64,000 bases of DNA from Mycobacterium gordonae. Its GTDB lineage: Bacteria; Actinomycetota; Actinomycetes; Mycobacteriales; Mycobacteriaceae. The translations under genes and the position numbers were made by a program. Numbering within the stretch: position 1 is the stretch's first letter; the number at the start of each line of letters is the position of its first letter. Below, in pieces: positions 40,202-50,151 of the stretch. Where the stretch lies: positions 31,675 to 95,674 of the forward strand of contig NZ_LKTM01000046.1 of the NCBI RefSeq assembly GCF_001417955.2, in the 5' to 3' direction. Below the pieces are notes generated by a model, which saw only the letters and a program-made list of their open reading frames with translations, was not told where the DNA came from and made no database searches.

Positions 40202-41727
40202 CCGTCGTCTCCTGTTTTCATCGAGTTTGCGACGGAGTATTTGACCCCGTCGGGCCCCACCAGCTCACCACTCTGCGGACTGTAGACCGCAGAGGGGGGC
40301 CCGCCCGGAGTGTAGACGCAGGGGTTGGGCTGTTGTCCGTTGCACTGCACCGCGCCGGTGCCGGGACGTGTCAGCGGGTCGCTGATCGGCGGCGGCGTGC
40401 CACCCGGCGGGAGCCGGTCGGCCGGCGCCGGGTTCATCCCGTTGTTGACCGACGGCGCGGGTACGACGAGCCCCGGCTTGACCGGCTGGTCACACCGCGC
40501 GGCGGGCGCCGGGCAGGTCAGCAGCTGGTTCGGGTCGCCGTACCAGGGGTTGGTACCAGCCGGCTCATACGGCTTGGTGCTGCGGCATTCGCGCGGCGTC
40601 GCGGCCCGCTTGCCGGGCACGTCGACACAGGGGATGTTGCGCGATCCACGCACGCTGTTGGCCGGGGTGTCCATCGGGATCTTGCAGTACGTCCCGACCG
40701 GCAGCGGCTGCGTGCTGGTGTCGGCGAACGACCGCCACTGCTCGGCCGGAATGAAGCCGGTCAGGCAGGGGGGCGGCTGGTTGATCGCCAGCGCGAGGTC
40801 CAGGGCCGCCATGTTCGGGAACGGCGCGGCCACCGTCTGTGCGATCGAAGCGCCCTGCGGCAGGAACACCAGGACCTGCTCGAGGCCCTTGTGGTATCGC
40901 TTGAGCAGGTCGAACACGACCTCGAGGTTGGCCAACGTCTGCGGCAGCGAGTCACGGACGTCGGTGAACACCTCATTCACCTGGTCCGCCGTCGGAGCGG
41001 CCTGGGTCAGCACGCTGCGCAGGTGCTGGTCCTCCTGGGCGCTCTGAGCTGCCAGCGTGTTCAGGTTGCGCGCCCAGCGCTCGATCGCGCTGCCGGAGTC
41101 GACCTGGCTCTGCAGGATCGGTCCGGAGTTCTGGATGATGTCGTTGACGTCGTTGATCTGGGTGTGGAAGTCGCCCACGATCGCCTGCGTCGCGTCCACC
41201 AGCCGTTGCAGGGCCGGTCCCAGTCCACCGACCGCCAGCGCCGTCTCGTCGAGCAGCTTCGGGATCTTCTCCTTGGGCAACACCGCGAGGCCGCGGTTGG
41301 CGGTGTCCAGCGCCGGGCCGATCTCGCTGGGCACGGTGCCCTTGGTGATGGTCTGGCCGGAGGCGAAGAACTTTCCGGGGTCACCCGTGGAGACCAGGTC
41401 CAGATACTGCTCACCGACCGCCGACACCGAGTGCACGTTCGCGGTGGCATCGATCGGGATCTTGTAGCGGCTGTCGATGCTCAGCGTCGCCTTCGCACCC
41501 GACGGGGTCGGCTCCACCTCGGTGACCTTGCCGATCGTGATGCCGCGGTAGGTCACGTTGGCGGTCGGGTACAGACCGCCCGAGGCCGGCAGGTTCGCGG
41601 TCAGCTCGTAGCGCCCGATCCCGACCAGCGTCGGAATCTGCAGGTAGTAGATGCCCAGCACGGACAGCGCGACCACTGTCAGAGTCAGGAACAGCCACAG
41701 CTGGCGCTTGATGAAGGGTGTCAGCAT
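40171..41727 (-). CDS. mce1F: Mce1F substrate-binding/tunnel subunit
   Basis: 518-residue Mce subunit. An N-terminal helix (residues 8-30), an MlaD/Mce domain (about 38-115, TANLPASGGLYPTANVTYRGITIGKV), a long helical region forming the periplasmic needle, and a Pro-rich, Cys-containing C-terminal domain are present. The six Mce1 proteins form a tunnel carrying fatty and mycolic acids to the YrbE1 permease. Its start overlaps the lprK stop by seven bases. Function follows from the known Mce1 complex. Confidence 0.95.
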   Translation of the reverse strand: MLTPFIKRQLWLFLTLTVVALSVLGIYYLQIPTLVGIGRYELTANLPASGGLYPTANVTYRGITIGKVTEVEPTPSGAKATLSIDSRYKIPIDATANVHSVSAVGEQYLDLVSTGDPGKFFASGQTITKGTVPSEIGPALDTANRGLAVLPKEKIPKLLDETALAVGGLGPALQRLVDATQAIVGDFHTQINDVNDIIQNSGPILQSQVDSGSAIERWARNLNTLAAQSAQEDQHLRSVLTQAAPTADQVNEVFTDVRDSLPQTLANLEVVFDLLKRYHKGLEQVLVFLPQGASIAQTVAAPFPNMAALDLALAINQPPPCLTGFIPAEQWRSFADTSTQPLPVGTYCKIPMDTPANSVRGSRNIPCVDVPGKRAATPRECRSTKPYEPAGTNPWYGDPNQLLTCPAPAARCDQPVKPGLVVPAPSVNNGMNPAPADRLPPGGTPPPISDPLTRPGTGAVQCNGQQPNPCVYTPGGPPSAVYSPQSGELVGPDGVKYSVANSMKTGDDGWKEMLAPAG

Positions 41728-42887
41728 TGGCCTCGCTCCGCCCTTTCAACCAAAGGCCCGCCCGGTGCGTCGTTCGGGTTCGACGTGTAGCGAACGTCGG
41801 GGATCATCGTCTCCGGGTCGCGCCCGAAGGACTGCTCCAAGGCCCGCAGGGCTCCGGAGAACCCGGTACCCGTCAGCACCGCGTTGTCCATGGCGCTGTA
41901 GGTCACGTCGAGCGTCGCCGACACGTTCTGGTAGTCGCCGCGGAAGATCTTCGGCACCGCGTCGATGTCGAACGGCTGCGTCAGGATCAGCTTCAGCGCG
42001 CCGATCAGGTACGGCGAGCCGCGGCCGAGTTCCCGCAGCGGGCACTGCAGCGACTCGAGGTCGGTGTGCAGGTTGCCGCGCGCTTCCGACAGGTACTGGT
42101 CGGCGGCACCGCTCAGCCGGCCCACCGAGTCCACCGCGTTGATCAGCAGGTTCTTGGTGTCCGCGAAATGCTTGATCAGCGGCGGGAAGTCGGTGAGCAC
42201 CCGTTCCAGCACGTCGTTGCGGTTACCCACGTAGCTCAGCAGGCGGTTCGTCGAATCGATGGCGTGGGTGATGTCATCGCGCTGCTCGTTGAGCTGACGG
42301 GTGAACGTGTCCAGCCGGTTCAGGAAGCCGCGAATCTGGTCGCCGCGCCCGTGGAAGATCGCGTAGATCTCGTTCTGCAGCACTTCCAGGTTCGGGATGC
42401 CGCCACCGCGCAGGATCAGCGAGACGACCGCCAGCGTCTGCTCGATGTTGGGATAGGCCGACGAGTTCTTCAGCGGGATGGTGTCGCCGTTGCGCAGCAG
42501 TTCCTTCGACGGGTTCTCCGGCGACAGCAACTCGACGTGCTGCGACCCCAGCAAGCTGGTCTGGCCGATCTTCAGGATGGTGTTCTTCGGGAGCTTGGTG
42601 TCCTTCTTCAGCCCCAGCGTCAGGGTGGCGATCCAGTTCTTCAGCTCGATCTTGCGGATCGAGCCCACCTCGACGTCGGCGACCATCACCTTGCTGTTGC
42701 CGTTGATCGCCAGCGTGTCCGGCACCTGGGCGTAGACGGTGTAAGCGTCGCTGCCACTGCCGGGTGCGCCAGGGATCGCGACCTGCGAGATGCCTTTCCA
42801 GCCACAGGAACTCAGCATCAGGGTGGCCACCAGCAACACCAGCACCTGCCAGGTGCCGCGGCGGATCCTGCCCAGCATCCCTATCAC
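41721..42887 (-). CDS. lprK: Mce1E lipoprotein (LprK)
   Basis: 388-residue Mce subunit with a lipoprotein signal: LSSC places the lipid-modified Cys at 28 (from the GTG start; ATG lies three codons later at 42878). The Mce domain spans about residues 48-125 (VYAQVPDTLAINGNSKVMVADVEVG), then the helical needle region (QTLAVVSLILRGGGIPN). GTG at 42887 overlaps the mce1D stop as GTGA. As the only lipoprotein of the six Mce1 subunits, it anchors the tunnel to the membrane. Confidence 0.95.
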   Translation of the reverse strand: MIGMLGRIRRGTWQVLVLLVATLMLSSCGWKGISQVAIPGAPGSGSDAYTVYAQVPDTLAINGNSKVMVADVEVGSIRKIELKNWIATLTLGLKKDTKLPKNTILKIGQTSLLGSQHVELLSPENPSKELLRNGDTIPLKNSSAYPNIEQTLAVVSLILRGGGIPNLEVLQNEIYAIFHGRGDQIRGFLNRLDTFTRQLNEQRDDITHAIDSTNRLLSYVGNRNDVLERVLTDFPPLIKHFADTKNLLINAVDSVGRLSGAADQYLSEARGNLHTDLESLQCPLRELGRGSPYLIGALKLILTQPFDIDAVPKIFRGDYQNVSATLDVTYSAMDNAVLTGTGFSGALRALEQSFGRDPETMIPDVRYTSNPNDAPGGPLVERAERGQC

Positions 42888-44491
42888 TGACCCCCTCCTA
42901 CCTCAGCTGGCAGCGGTGCGCCGACCGCGGCGGCCGGACCCGGGTAACCGGGCACCGGAGCGACCGGTCCCGGGATCACCCCGGGTCCAGGCGGCGGCGG
43001 CGGCACCGGTACCTGCGCCTGCAGGCCGACGGGCGGCAGCACCGGGTACTCGTCGTACGCGTTGGGCGGTCCCGGCGGAGTCTGCAGGGTGGACTGAACC
43101 GGCTGAATGTCGGGTCCACCCATCAGTTCGGCCAGCGACTCGGGGGTCATCAGACCCGCGGTGATCGGACCGACCTGCTGACCCTGCATGCCCGGCGCCA
43201 CGATCCAGCCCTGCTGGGTGTTCTTGTGCGACGTCGGGGTGTCGGGCACCCAGATGCCGGGCACGGTCGTGTCCTTGTATCCGGGCGGTGGTTGCAGCCG
43301 CGGCTCGGAGTACGCGACGTGCTTGGGCAGGATTTCGGCGGTGTTGAACGCGTTCAACCCGAACGGGAAGTAGTTGAACTTGATCGCGTCGAGCACCGGC
43401 GCCAGGTACTGAGCGCACAGCTCAGCGGATTCCTGGTATCCCAGCCGGCTGCCGGCCTGCACCGAGCTGCAGATGAACTGCATCGGGTTGGCGAAGCTGG
43501 TGATCTCCGGAACGTAGACCACCGATCCGTGGGCCGGGTGGTAGATCTGGTTGACGTTGGCGGCCGCCGTCGGCAGCACGTGCAACGCCGTCTCCAGCCC
43601 GTTCAACGGCTCCGGCTGCAGCAACGTGTTGGTCACCGTCGCCAAATTGTTGACGTCGTGGGTCAGCACCTCGCGGTTCTTGTCCAGGAACGGCCTGACC
43701 GTGGTGAGCAGGCTGTCGAGCTGCCGCAGCGCGCTGGCCAGCGCCTGGTCCGAGCTGGCGAGCCGGCCCGTGACGTCCGCGAGGTTCTGGTTGAGCGCGA
43801 CGAACTGCTTGTCGTCCTGGTGCAGCGCGTTGACGAACAGCGCCAGGCTCTTGACCACTGCGAAGAAGTCGCCGCGGCCTTCGTTGAGCGCCGTCAGCGC
43901 CCGCGACAGGCTGTCCAGCGTGGTGTTGAGCTGCTTGCCCTTGCCCTCCAGGCCGTTGGCGAACGAGTTGATCACCTCACCGAACGGCCCGGTCGGCTGC
44001 GCTTCGGTAGGACCGAGCTTCGAGATGATGTTGGTGATGCTGTTACGCAGCTCGTCCCACTCGACCGGCACCTGGGTGCGCTCCATCGGGATGACCGCGT
44101 TGTTGGCCAGCACCGGGCCGCCCTTGTAAGGCGGCTCGAGCTGGATGGCCCGCGATGCGACCAGGGTCGGGTTGAGGATCACCGCGGAGGCGTTGGCCGG
44201 AACCTTGTACTGGTTCTCGTAGTGAAAGGTGACCTTCATCTTGTCGCCGGCCGGTTCGATCTTGTCGATCAAGCCCACCTTGAGGCCCATGATCTGGACC
44301 TTGTCTCCCGCGTAGAGAGCGTTGGCGGCCGAGAAATACGCGGTGACGTAGTTGTTCGTCAGCTTCTTGTACAGCTGCCAGCCGACGAACGCGGCGACGA
44401 GAGCCAGCACCACGATCAGCGTCCCGATGATGACCGTGGCCCGGGACATCCTCGGCAGCCGGATGTTGCGGATGTCAAAGATGGTGCTCAA
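42884..44491 (-). CDS. mce1D: Mce1D subunit
   Basis: 535-residue Mce subunit: N-terminal helix (residues 18-42, TVIIGTLIVVLALVAAFVG), Mce domain (about 48-125, YFSAANALYAGDKVQIMGLKVG), helical needle segment, and a long Pro/Gly-rich tail (PVPPPPPGPGVIPGPV). TTG at 44491 is used because it overlaps the mce1C stop, and the protein start MSTIFDIRNIRLPR fits the family. Part of the Mce1 fatty-acid importer. Confidence 0.94.
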   Translation of the reverse strand: MSTIFDIRNIRLPRMSRATVIIGTLIVVLALVAAFVGWQLYKKLTNNYVTAYFSAANALYAGDKVQIMGLKVGLIDKIEPAGDKMKVTFHYENQYKVPANASAVILNPTLVASRAIQLEPPYKGGPVLANNAVIPMERTQVPVEWDELRNSITNIISKLGPTEAQPTGPFGEVINSFANGLEGKGKQLNTTLDSLSRALTALNEGRGDFFAVVKSLALFVNALHQDDKQFVALNQNLADVTGRLASSDQALASALRQLDSLLTTVRPFLDKNREVLTHDVNNLATVTNTLLQPEPLNGLETALHVLPTAAANVNQIYHPAHGSVVYVPEITSFANPMQFICSSVQAGSRLGYQESAELCAQYLAPVLDAIKFNYFPFGLNAFNTAEILPKHVAYSEPRLQPPPGYKDTTVPGIWVPDTPTSHKNTQQGWIVAPGMQGQQVGPITAGLMTPESLAELMGGPDIQPVQSTLQTPPGPPNAYDEYPVLPPVGLQAQVPVPPPPPGPGVIPGPVAPVPGYPGPAAAVGAPLPAEVGGGQ

Positions 44492-46050
44492 TTCTGGCTA
44501 CCTCCCGCTGCGCCGCTACCGCCCGAACCACCCGGGTTGATGAACGGTGCCGGTAACTGGTTCCCCGGCCCCGGCGGGGCCGGCGGACCCGGGGGGAGCC
44601 CCGGTGCGAATGTCGATGGTGGTGCCACCGGCCCCGCCGGTCCCAGCGGCTCGGTACGAGCCCCCGGTGGGGCGTTGGGCGGCAGCGGAACCGGCGTACC
44701 CGGTGCGTTCGGGGCCGGCTCACCCGGCCGTCCGGCGATCGGGATGCCCGGCACGTCCTGCACCCCGTTCGGGTTGGGCGGTGACACCTGAACGTCCAGC
44801 GGCGCCGGGAAACCCGGACCACCGAAGGGACCGATCGCGGTACCCGCACACGGCAACGGGTTGGCCGGGCTGGGGATGCCATCGGCGGCCGGGGTGTACG
44901 AGCACGGCGAGCCGGGGGGCACGGCCGGACCCGGGTGCTCCGGGGTGCCTTCCAGGACCAGCGGTCCCGGCGGCGGGGCGCCGTTGGGGAACCGGGTGCC
45001 GTTGGGGTCCGGGAACCGGTAGGCCGGCAGCCCGGCGCTACGCCAGAAGTCCTCGGGGCTCAGACCGCGCTTCTTGAACGCGGCATCGATGAAAGGCTGA
45101 ATGATCTGCCCGGGGACCAGGTTGTGGATGACCACCTTGAAGAACGGCCCGGAGGCGATCGACTCGTTGAGCGACGGCAGGAACCCGCCGACCATCAACA
45201 GGCCGTTGGCCAGGTCGTCCTTGCGCTCGACCAGCAGGTCGCTGACGGTGCGCAGCTGCTCGAGCACGTGGTTCAGGTTGGGGTTGTCATTGATGAGGCC
45301 CTGGACCTGCGTCGAGAAGGCGGCGACGTTGCCCAGCAGTGCGTCGATGGCGCGGCCGCGCTCGTTGAAGGCAGCCAACAGCGTCTTGGCGTTGACCAGC
45401 AACCGGTCCACCTGCTGGCTGCGGTCACCCAGCACGCTGGCCACCTGGTTGGCCTGGGCCAGCAGATGCTTGATCTCCTCGTCGCGCTTGCCGATGGTGT
45501 CGGAGAACTTCGCTACGCCATCGAGTGCGGGGCTCAGCTGCGGGTAGGTCTGGTCGATCGTCTCCGACAGCACGTGCAGCGACTTCTTGACCGTGTCGAT
45601 GTCCCAGCCGGTGGCCGCCTTGGTGACGTCGAGGAACGCGTCGTAGATCTGGTACGGCGTGGTGCTCTGGCCCAGCGGCAAGGTGCCGTTCGGCCGCAGC
45701 GGCTGGTTTCCGCGGGCCTCGATCTCGAGCACCTTCTTGCCCAGCAGCGTGTCGGTGCGGATGTTCAGCCGGCTCTCGGTGCCGATGCTCTCGGTGCCGA
45801 TGGAGAACTTCATCAGGATGTGGTCGCCGTCGATGCTGATGGCCTCGACCTTGCCGACATCCATGCCCGCGATGCGGACCTTGTCACCCTTGTTGATGCC
45901 ACCGGTGTCGGTGAACTGCCCGAAGTAGCTGGGCTTGGCCATCAACATCGGGACACTGGTGAAGCTCTGACCCACCCCGATGACCAGCAGCGTCACCAGG
46001 ATGCCCATGAGTCCGATCTTGAGGCGGTTGGGCGGTTCCAGCGTTCTCAT
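44488..46050 (-). CDS. mce1C: Mce1C subunit
   Basis: 520-residue Mce subunit with helix (residues 9-30), Mce domain (about 38-115, GQFTDTGGINKGDKVRIAGMDVG), the FWRSAGLPAYRFPDPNGTRF segment and a very Pro/Gly-rich C-terminal 170 residues ending NPGGSGGSGAAGGSQN. ATG at 46050 is chosen because it overlaps the mce1B stop as ATGA and matches M. tuberculosis MRTLEPPNRL; a GTG at 46062 is also in frame. Forms the Mce1 tunnel with the other five subunits. Confidence 0.94.
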   Translation of the reverse strand: MRTLEPPNRLKIGLMGILVTLLVIGVGQSFTSVPMLMAKPSYFGQFTDTGGINKGDKVRIAGMDVGKVEAISIDGDHILMKFSIGTESIGTESRLNIRTDTLLGKKVLEIEARGNQPLRPNGTLPLGQSTTPYQIYDAFLDVTKAATGWDIDTVKKSLHVLSETIDQTYPQLSPALDGVAKFSDTIGKRDEEIKHLLAQANQVASVLGDRSQQVDRLLVNAKTLLAAFNERGRAIDALLGNVAAFSTQVQGLINDNPNLNHVLEQLRTVSDLLVERKDDLANGLLMVGGFLPSLNESIASGPFFKVVIHNLVPGQIIQPFIDAAFKKRGLSPEDFWRSAGLPAYRFPDPNGTRFPNGAPPPGPLVLEGTPEHPGPAVPPGSPCSYTPAADGIPSPANPLPCAGTAIGPFGGPGFPAPLDVQVSPPNPNGVQDVPGIPIAGRPGEPAPNAPGTPVPLPPNAPPGARTEPLGPAGPVAPPSTFAPGLPPGPPAPPGPGNQLPAPFINPGGSGGSGAAGGSQN

Positions 46051-47087
46051 TGCGGCGCGCACCTCCCGGTCGGCTGGTGGAAGAGGCGGACGGTGCGAAC
46101 CGGCCCACCAGCCTGCAGACCGTTGATCCGGAGGCTGATGTCGCAGGAGTAGAAGTTCACGAAGTCGCCGTAGGAGCCGATGGCGCGGCCGATCGAGTTC
46201 AGCGCGGAGGGCACCTTGTGCAGGAAGTCGCTGAGCTGCTCCCGCTGGTCGATCAACGGCTGCTGGACGGTGTCGAGGTAGTTGATCGCCTTGTGCAGCA
46301 GCGCCCGGTCCTCGCTCAGCAGGTCGGCCACCGTGCCGGCGGCGTTACTGATGTTCGCCGTTCCGCCGGCCAGGGAATCGCCGTGGTCCTTCAACCCGGT
46401 GATGAGCACCTCCAGGTTGTTGACGGTCTGATCGAAGTCCTTGCGGTGACGGACGGTGGTGTCCAGCACCTTGTTGAGGTTCGTGACCACCTCGCCGATC
46501 GCCTGGTCCCGCTCGCCCAACTGCGAGGTGACCTGCGCGGTTTGCTGCAGGATGTCGTTGATCGTGCCCCCCTGGCCCTGGAACACGGTGATCAGCGCCG
46601 AGGCGATGGTGTTGACCTTGTCCGGGTTCAGCGCCCGGAAGATCGGCTTGAAGCCGCCGATCAGCGCGTCGAGGTCGAGCGCGGGCGTGGTGCGCGCCAT
46701 CGGGATGAATCCGCCCGGCTGCATGACCTTGTCCTGACCGTCGCCCTCGCCACGCTTGAGCTCCAGGTAGCGGTTGCCGATCAGGTCGAGGTAGCGGATC
46801 GACGCGGTCGTGGACTGATACAGCGGAATCGAGCGGTCAACGTCGAAGTTGACCCGCACCCGCTTGCCGCCGTCGATCAGTTGCAGGTCCTTGACCTTGC
46901 CGATCTCCACTCCGGATGCGCGCACGAACTGGCCGGCGCGCAACCCGCTGACATTGCTGAACTCGGCGGAGTAGGAGTTGGTCCGGTCGAAGCGGATCTG
47001 ACCGAACACGATGATGATCATGATGCTGAACATCAGCAGCACCACAGCGAAGACGCTGAGCTTGACGAGAGTTCCGGTGATTTTCAT
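46047..47087 (-). CDS. mce1B: Mce1B subunit
   Basis: 346-residue Mce subunit, the shortest of the set: one N-terminal helix (residues 7-30, VKLSVFAVVLLMFSIMIIIV), Mce domain (about 38-110, YSAEFSNVSGLRAGQFVRASGVEIG) and helical needle region; no Pro-rich tail. ATG at 47087 overlaps the mce1A stop as ATGA. Confidence 0.95.
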   Translation of the reverse strand: MKITGTLVKLSVFAVVLLMFSIMIIIVFGQIRFDRTNSYSAEFSNVSGLRAGQFVRASGVEIGKVKDLQLIDGGKRVRVNFDVDRSIPLYQSTTASIRYLDLIGNRYLELKRGEGDGQDKVMQPGGFIPMARTTPALDLDALIGGFKPIFRALNPDKVNTIASALITVFQGQGGTINDILQQTAQVTSQLGERDQAIGEVVTNLNKVLDTTVRHRKDFDQTVNNLEVLITGLKDHGDSLAGGTANISNAAGTVADLLSEDRALLHKAINYLDTVQQPLIDQREQLSDFLHKVPSALNSIGRAIGSYGDFVNFYSCDISLRINGLQAGGPVRTVRLFHQPTGRCAPQ

Positions 47088-48412
47088 GGGTTGATCGTGT
47101 TATCCCCTACCTGACGGCCCCAGACGTACTCGTTCACAAAGGGCGACCCGACCTCCAAGTGGTTATAAGGCGCAAGGCTGTTGCCGGTGTCCATCACCAG
47201 TTCCGGCGCCGGCCACAGTTGCCGGGTGATCTGCTGCCAGCAACCCGGTGCCCCGCCCGGTCCACCGTGGGCGTTCACCCGCGGCAGGTTCTCCGGGTAG
47301 GTGTAGGGGTTCGGCGCGCCACCGATCACTCCGGCAGCCAGCCCGCCGACCTGCGAGAGCAGTAGCGGAACCAGCGATACGGGGTTAAGCATCAGGCCCA
47401 GGGCGGACAGGATCTGGGAGTGGCTGTTCAGCGAATAGCCGTTGCCACCCAGGAACTGGTAGGCCTTGGGCTCGATGTCGTGGTAGTTGTGCAGCGTGCA
47501 GTACAGCTCCGGGCTGTAGGTGTCGAGCAACTGCGCGGTGGGCACCAGGTCGGCGGCGCCGCGGGCCAGGTACGGCCCGCCGCGCTCGAAGATGTCCGCG
47601 CCGGTGTTGCCGAACCCGGCGGCCGCCAGCAGCGCCTGGTCCAGGTCCTTCTGCTGGGCGTTGATACTGCGGGCTGTCGGCACCGAATTGTTCAGGAAGT
47701 CGATCAGGTCCGGCGCGGCGTTCGCGTACACGTCGCCGAGGGCGGCGAGCTGCTGGATGTCGCGGCGGGCCTGCGGCATCTGCGGGTTGACGTCGTCGAG
47801 GATGGCGTTGCCGTTGACGATCGACTGGCCGAAGCGGTCGCCCAGTCCGGTCAGGGACTGCGCGGCGGCACTCAGCGTCAGGTTCAGCTTGACCGGGTCG
47901 ACTTTCTCCGAGATCGAGGTCAGGGTCTGGAACAGGGTGTTGATTTCGGTCGTCACGCCGGAGGCGTTGATCACGCCGTTCGGCCGGAGATGACCTCGCG
48001 AGATGATGTCGCCTTTGTCATCTTTGGGCGTGGTCAGCGATATGTACTTGCCGCCGAACACCGTCGTCGCCTTGATCTGCGCGTCGACGTTCTCCGGGAC
48101 CACCCCATTAGCGCCGAGAAATTCCGGATAGATATCCAGGGAAAATTTTGCGGCCGGCTTGCCGTCGCGGTTGATCTCCTGGATCGTGTCGACCCGACCG
48201 ATCTGAACCCCGTTGTAGGTGACCTTTGAGCCCGGATCCATCACCAGCCCGGCCCGGTCGCTGTACATCGTCAGCTTCGCCTTCTCGGTGAAGTCACCGC
48301 GAAACTGTATGTAGACGACTGTGAGCACGAGTAGCAGCACAACTACGGCCGAGATGCCGATCAGCTTGTACGGCGGGTTCTTTACCTTGTTGACCTTCCC
48401 CGGAGTCGTCAT
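47084..48412 (-). CDS. mce1A: Mce1A subunit
   Basis: 442-residue Mce subunit named for mammalian cell entry. N-terminal helix (residues 16-36, LIGISAVVVLLLVLTVVYI), Mce domain (about 45-125, MYSDRAGLVMDPGSKVTYNGVQIG), helical region and a C-terminal segment with a Cys pair (ELYCTLHNY, PGCWQQITRQ). ATG at 48412 lies just after yrbE1B's stop (four-base gap). Required for fatty acid import by Mce1 in M. tuberculosis. Confidence 0.96.
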   Translation of the reverse strand: MTTPGKVNKVKNPPYKLIGISAVVVLLLVLTVVYIQFRGDFTEKAKLTMYSDRAGLVMDPGSKVTYNGVQIGRVDTIQEINRDGKPAAKFSLDIYPEFLGANGVVPENVDAQIKATTVFGGKYISLTTPKDDKGDIISRGHLRPNGVINASGVTTEINTLFQTLTSISEKVDPVKLNLTLSAAAQSLTGLGDRFGQSIVNGNAILDDVNPQMPQARRDIQQLAALGDVYANAAPDLIDFLNNSVPTARSINAQQKDLDQALLAAAGFGNTGADIFERGGPYLARGAADLVPTAQLLDTYSPELYCTLHNYHDIEPKAYQFLGGNGYSLNSHSQILSALGLMLNPVSLVPLLLSQVGGLAAGVIGGAPNPYTYPENLPRVNAHGGPGGAPGCWQQITRQLWPAPELVMDTGNSLAPYNHLEVGSPFVNEYVWGRQVGDNTINP

Positions 48413-48416
48413 GGCG

Positions 48417-49286
48417 CTACACCGTCAATGCGAAGTTGGGGTTGACGCCGTAGAGCGCCAACGCGGCGGACAGAACAACCACCTGAACCGAGATCAGGGA
48501 GAACCGCATCGATCGGCCGACCGCCTCGCCGACGCCGACCGGTCCGCCGCCGGCATTGAACCCGTAGTAGCAGTGGGTCACCATCACGATTCCCGCGATG
48601 ATGATCGCCTCCAGAAATGACCAGAACACGTCGTCGGGGCGGAGGAAGGTCCGGAAGTAGTGTTCGTAGGTGCCGCTCGACTGTCCGTACAACAGCGTCG
48701 TAACGACCTGCGGGGAGAGAAAAGCCATAATCATCGCCAGCGCGTATAGCGGGATGATCACCACCAGCCCGGCGACCACACGGGTGGAGGTCAGGTAGGA
48801 AATGGACTTGATTCCCATCACTTCCAGCGCGTCGATTTCCTCGCTGATCCGCATTGCACCCAGCTCGGCCGTGGCGCCGGCTCCGACCGTCGCTGCCAGC
48901 GAGATTCCAGTGACGACGGGGGCGGCGATTCGCACGTTGATCAGCGCGGAGAAGAACCCCGTGAAGGCCTCGACACCGATGTTGCCCAGCGTGGCAAAGC
49001 CCTGGATGGCAATCAGCGAACTGCCGGACAACGTCACAAAGCCGACGATCGCGGCAGTACCGCCGACGACCGCCATTGCGCCGGTGCCCATCCCGATCTG
49101 AGCGATCAGCCGCAGGGTCTCCTTGCGGTAGTAATGAATCGCATGCGGGATCTGCCCCAGGCTGGTCAGGACGAACCAGGCTAGCTGGCCGGTCTCGTCC
49201 AGACCCCGGGTCACCGAACCCGCGTACTTGTTGACGTTGGCCGTCGCCCGCGGGAACCGCGACCGGACTACCGCTGCTGTCGACAT
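48417..49286 (-). CDS. yrbE1B: YrbE1B permease (MlaE family)
   Basis: 289-residue MlaE-type permease with five to six membrane segments. The conserved cytoplasmic coupling helix ELGAMRISEEIDALEVMGI docks the Mce ATPase (MceG, not in this window). The ATG at 49286 follows the yrbE1A stop by two bases; the upstream extension is a shadow. It pairs with YrbE1A as the transmembrane part of the Mce1 importer. Confidence 0.95.
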   Translation of the reverse strand: MSTAAVVRSRFPRATANVNKYAGSVTRGLDETGQLAWFVLTSLGQIPHAIHYYRKETLRLIAQIGMGTGAMAVVGGTAAIVGFVTLSGSSLIAIQGFATLGNIGVEAFTGFFSALINVRIAAPVVTGISLAATVGAGATAELGAMRISEEIDALEVMGIKSISYLTSTRVVAGLVVIIPLYALAMIMAFLSPQVVTTLLYGQSSGTYEHYFRTFLRPDDVFWSFLEAIIIAGIVMVTHCYYGFNAGGGPVGVGEAVGRSMRFSLISVQVVVLSAALALYGVNPNFALTV

Positions 49287-49288
49287 CG

Positions 49289-50092
49289 TTAGTGCCCCGT
49301 CCCGAATCGAACGCCGATCGTGGTCAATATGACGTTCACCGCATACAAGGCCACCACGCACAGCACCACGGTCTCGTTGACCGCCGTGCCCAGCCCCTTG
49401 GAACCACCGCGCACCGTCAACCCGCGGTAGCAACCGACTAACCCGGCGATCAACCCGAACGTCGCCGCCTTGATCATCGCGATGATCACCTCGGGCAGCC
49501 CGGTGATCGTGGTCAGCGTCGCCAGATACGCCCCACCGGAAACGTTCTGCAGATACACCCCGAACAGGTAGCCACCAACCAGTCCCACCGTGATCACCAG
49601 GGCGTTGAGCAGCGTCGCGACCACCGTCGCCGCGATCACCCGGGGCACCACCAGCCGGTGGATCGGGTCGATGCCGAGCACTTCCATCGCGTCGATCTCT
49701 TCACGGACGGTGCGGGCGCCCAGATCGGCGCAGATCGCTGTCGAACCGGCGCCGGCCACCACCAGCACTGTGGTCAAGGGACCGAGCTGGGTGACCGCCG
49801 CAATGGCCGCTCCCGCACCCGATAGGTCGGCGGCGCCGAACTGCGAAAGCAGCACGTTGAGTGTGAAGATAAGCAGCACCGTCAGCGGGATCGACACCAT
49901 GATCGTGGGCAGCAACGCCACCCGCATGATGAACCAGCATTGCAGGACCAACTCGCCCCACTGAAACGGCCGCCGGAACAAGGCCCGGCCGGTCAACACG
50001 CACATCCGGAAGAACCCGCCGATCAGAGTCAGTGGCGACTCGAATCGATCGCGCAGGAATCCGACCAGATGCGGTCGAGTGGATGTCGTCAC
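49289..50092 (-). CDS. yrbE1A: YrbE1A permease (MlaE family)
   Basis: 267-residue MlaE-type permease with a coupling helix DLGARTVREEIDAMEVLGID. The start is GTG at 50092, with AAGGGG five bases ahead. A much stronger purine tract, AAGGAGGAGG, lies about 60 bases further upstream and precedes a possible 20-codon leader whose stop overlaps this start. The 214-base gap to fadD5 is the place of an internal mce1 promoter in M. tuberculosis. Confidence 0.95.
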   Translation of the reverse strand: MTTSTRPHLVGFLRDRFESPLTLIGGFFRMCVLTGRALFRRPFQWGELVLQCWFIMRVALLPTIMVSIPLTVLLIFTLNVLLSQFGAADLSGAGAAIAAVTQLGPLTTVLVVAGAGSTAICADLGARTVREEIDAMEVLGIDPIHRLVVPRVIAATVVATLLNALVITVGLVGGYLFGVYLQNVSGGAYLATLTTITGLPEVIIAMIKAATFGLIAGLVGCYRGLTVRGGSKGLGTAVNETVVLCVVALYAVNVILTTIGVRFGTGH

Positions 50093-50151
50093 GATTGCCC
50101 CTTCACATTGGGGCCGCTCGTGTCGCGGCGCCGCGGCGATTGGTGTCGCAC
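50089..50151 (-). CDS. Possible 20-residue leader peptide coupled to yrbE1A
   Basis: A short frame begins with GTG at 50151, five bases after AAGGAG (part of AAGGAGGAGG at 50153-50162), and ends with a TGA that overlaps the yrbE1A GTG in a GTGA junction. It would encode a basic peptide, (M)RHQSPRRRDTSGPNVKGQS. The strength of the ribosome binding site and the exact overlap argue for translation, but no homologue is known to me and it may be chance. Confidence 0.35.
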   Translation of the reverse strand: MRHQSPRRRDTSGPNVKGQS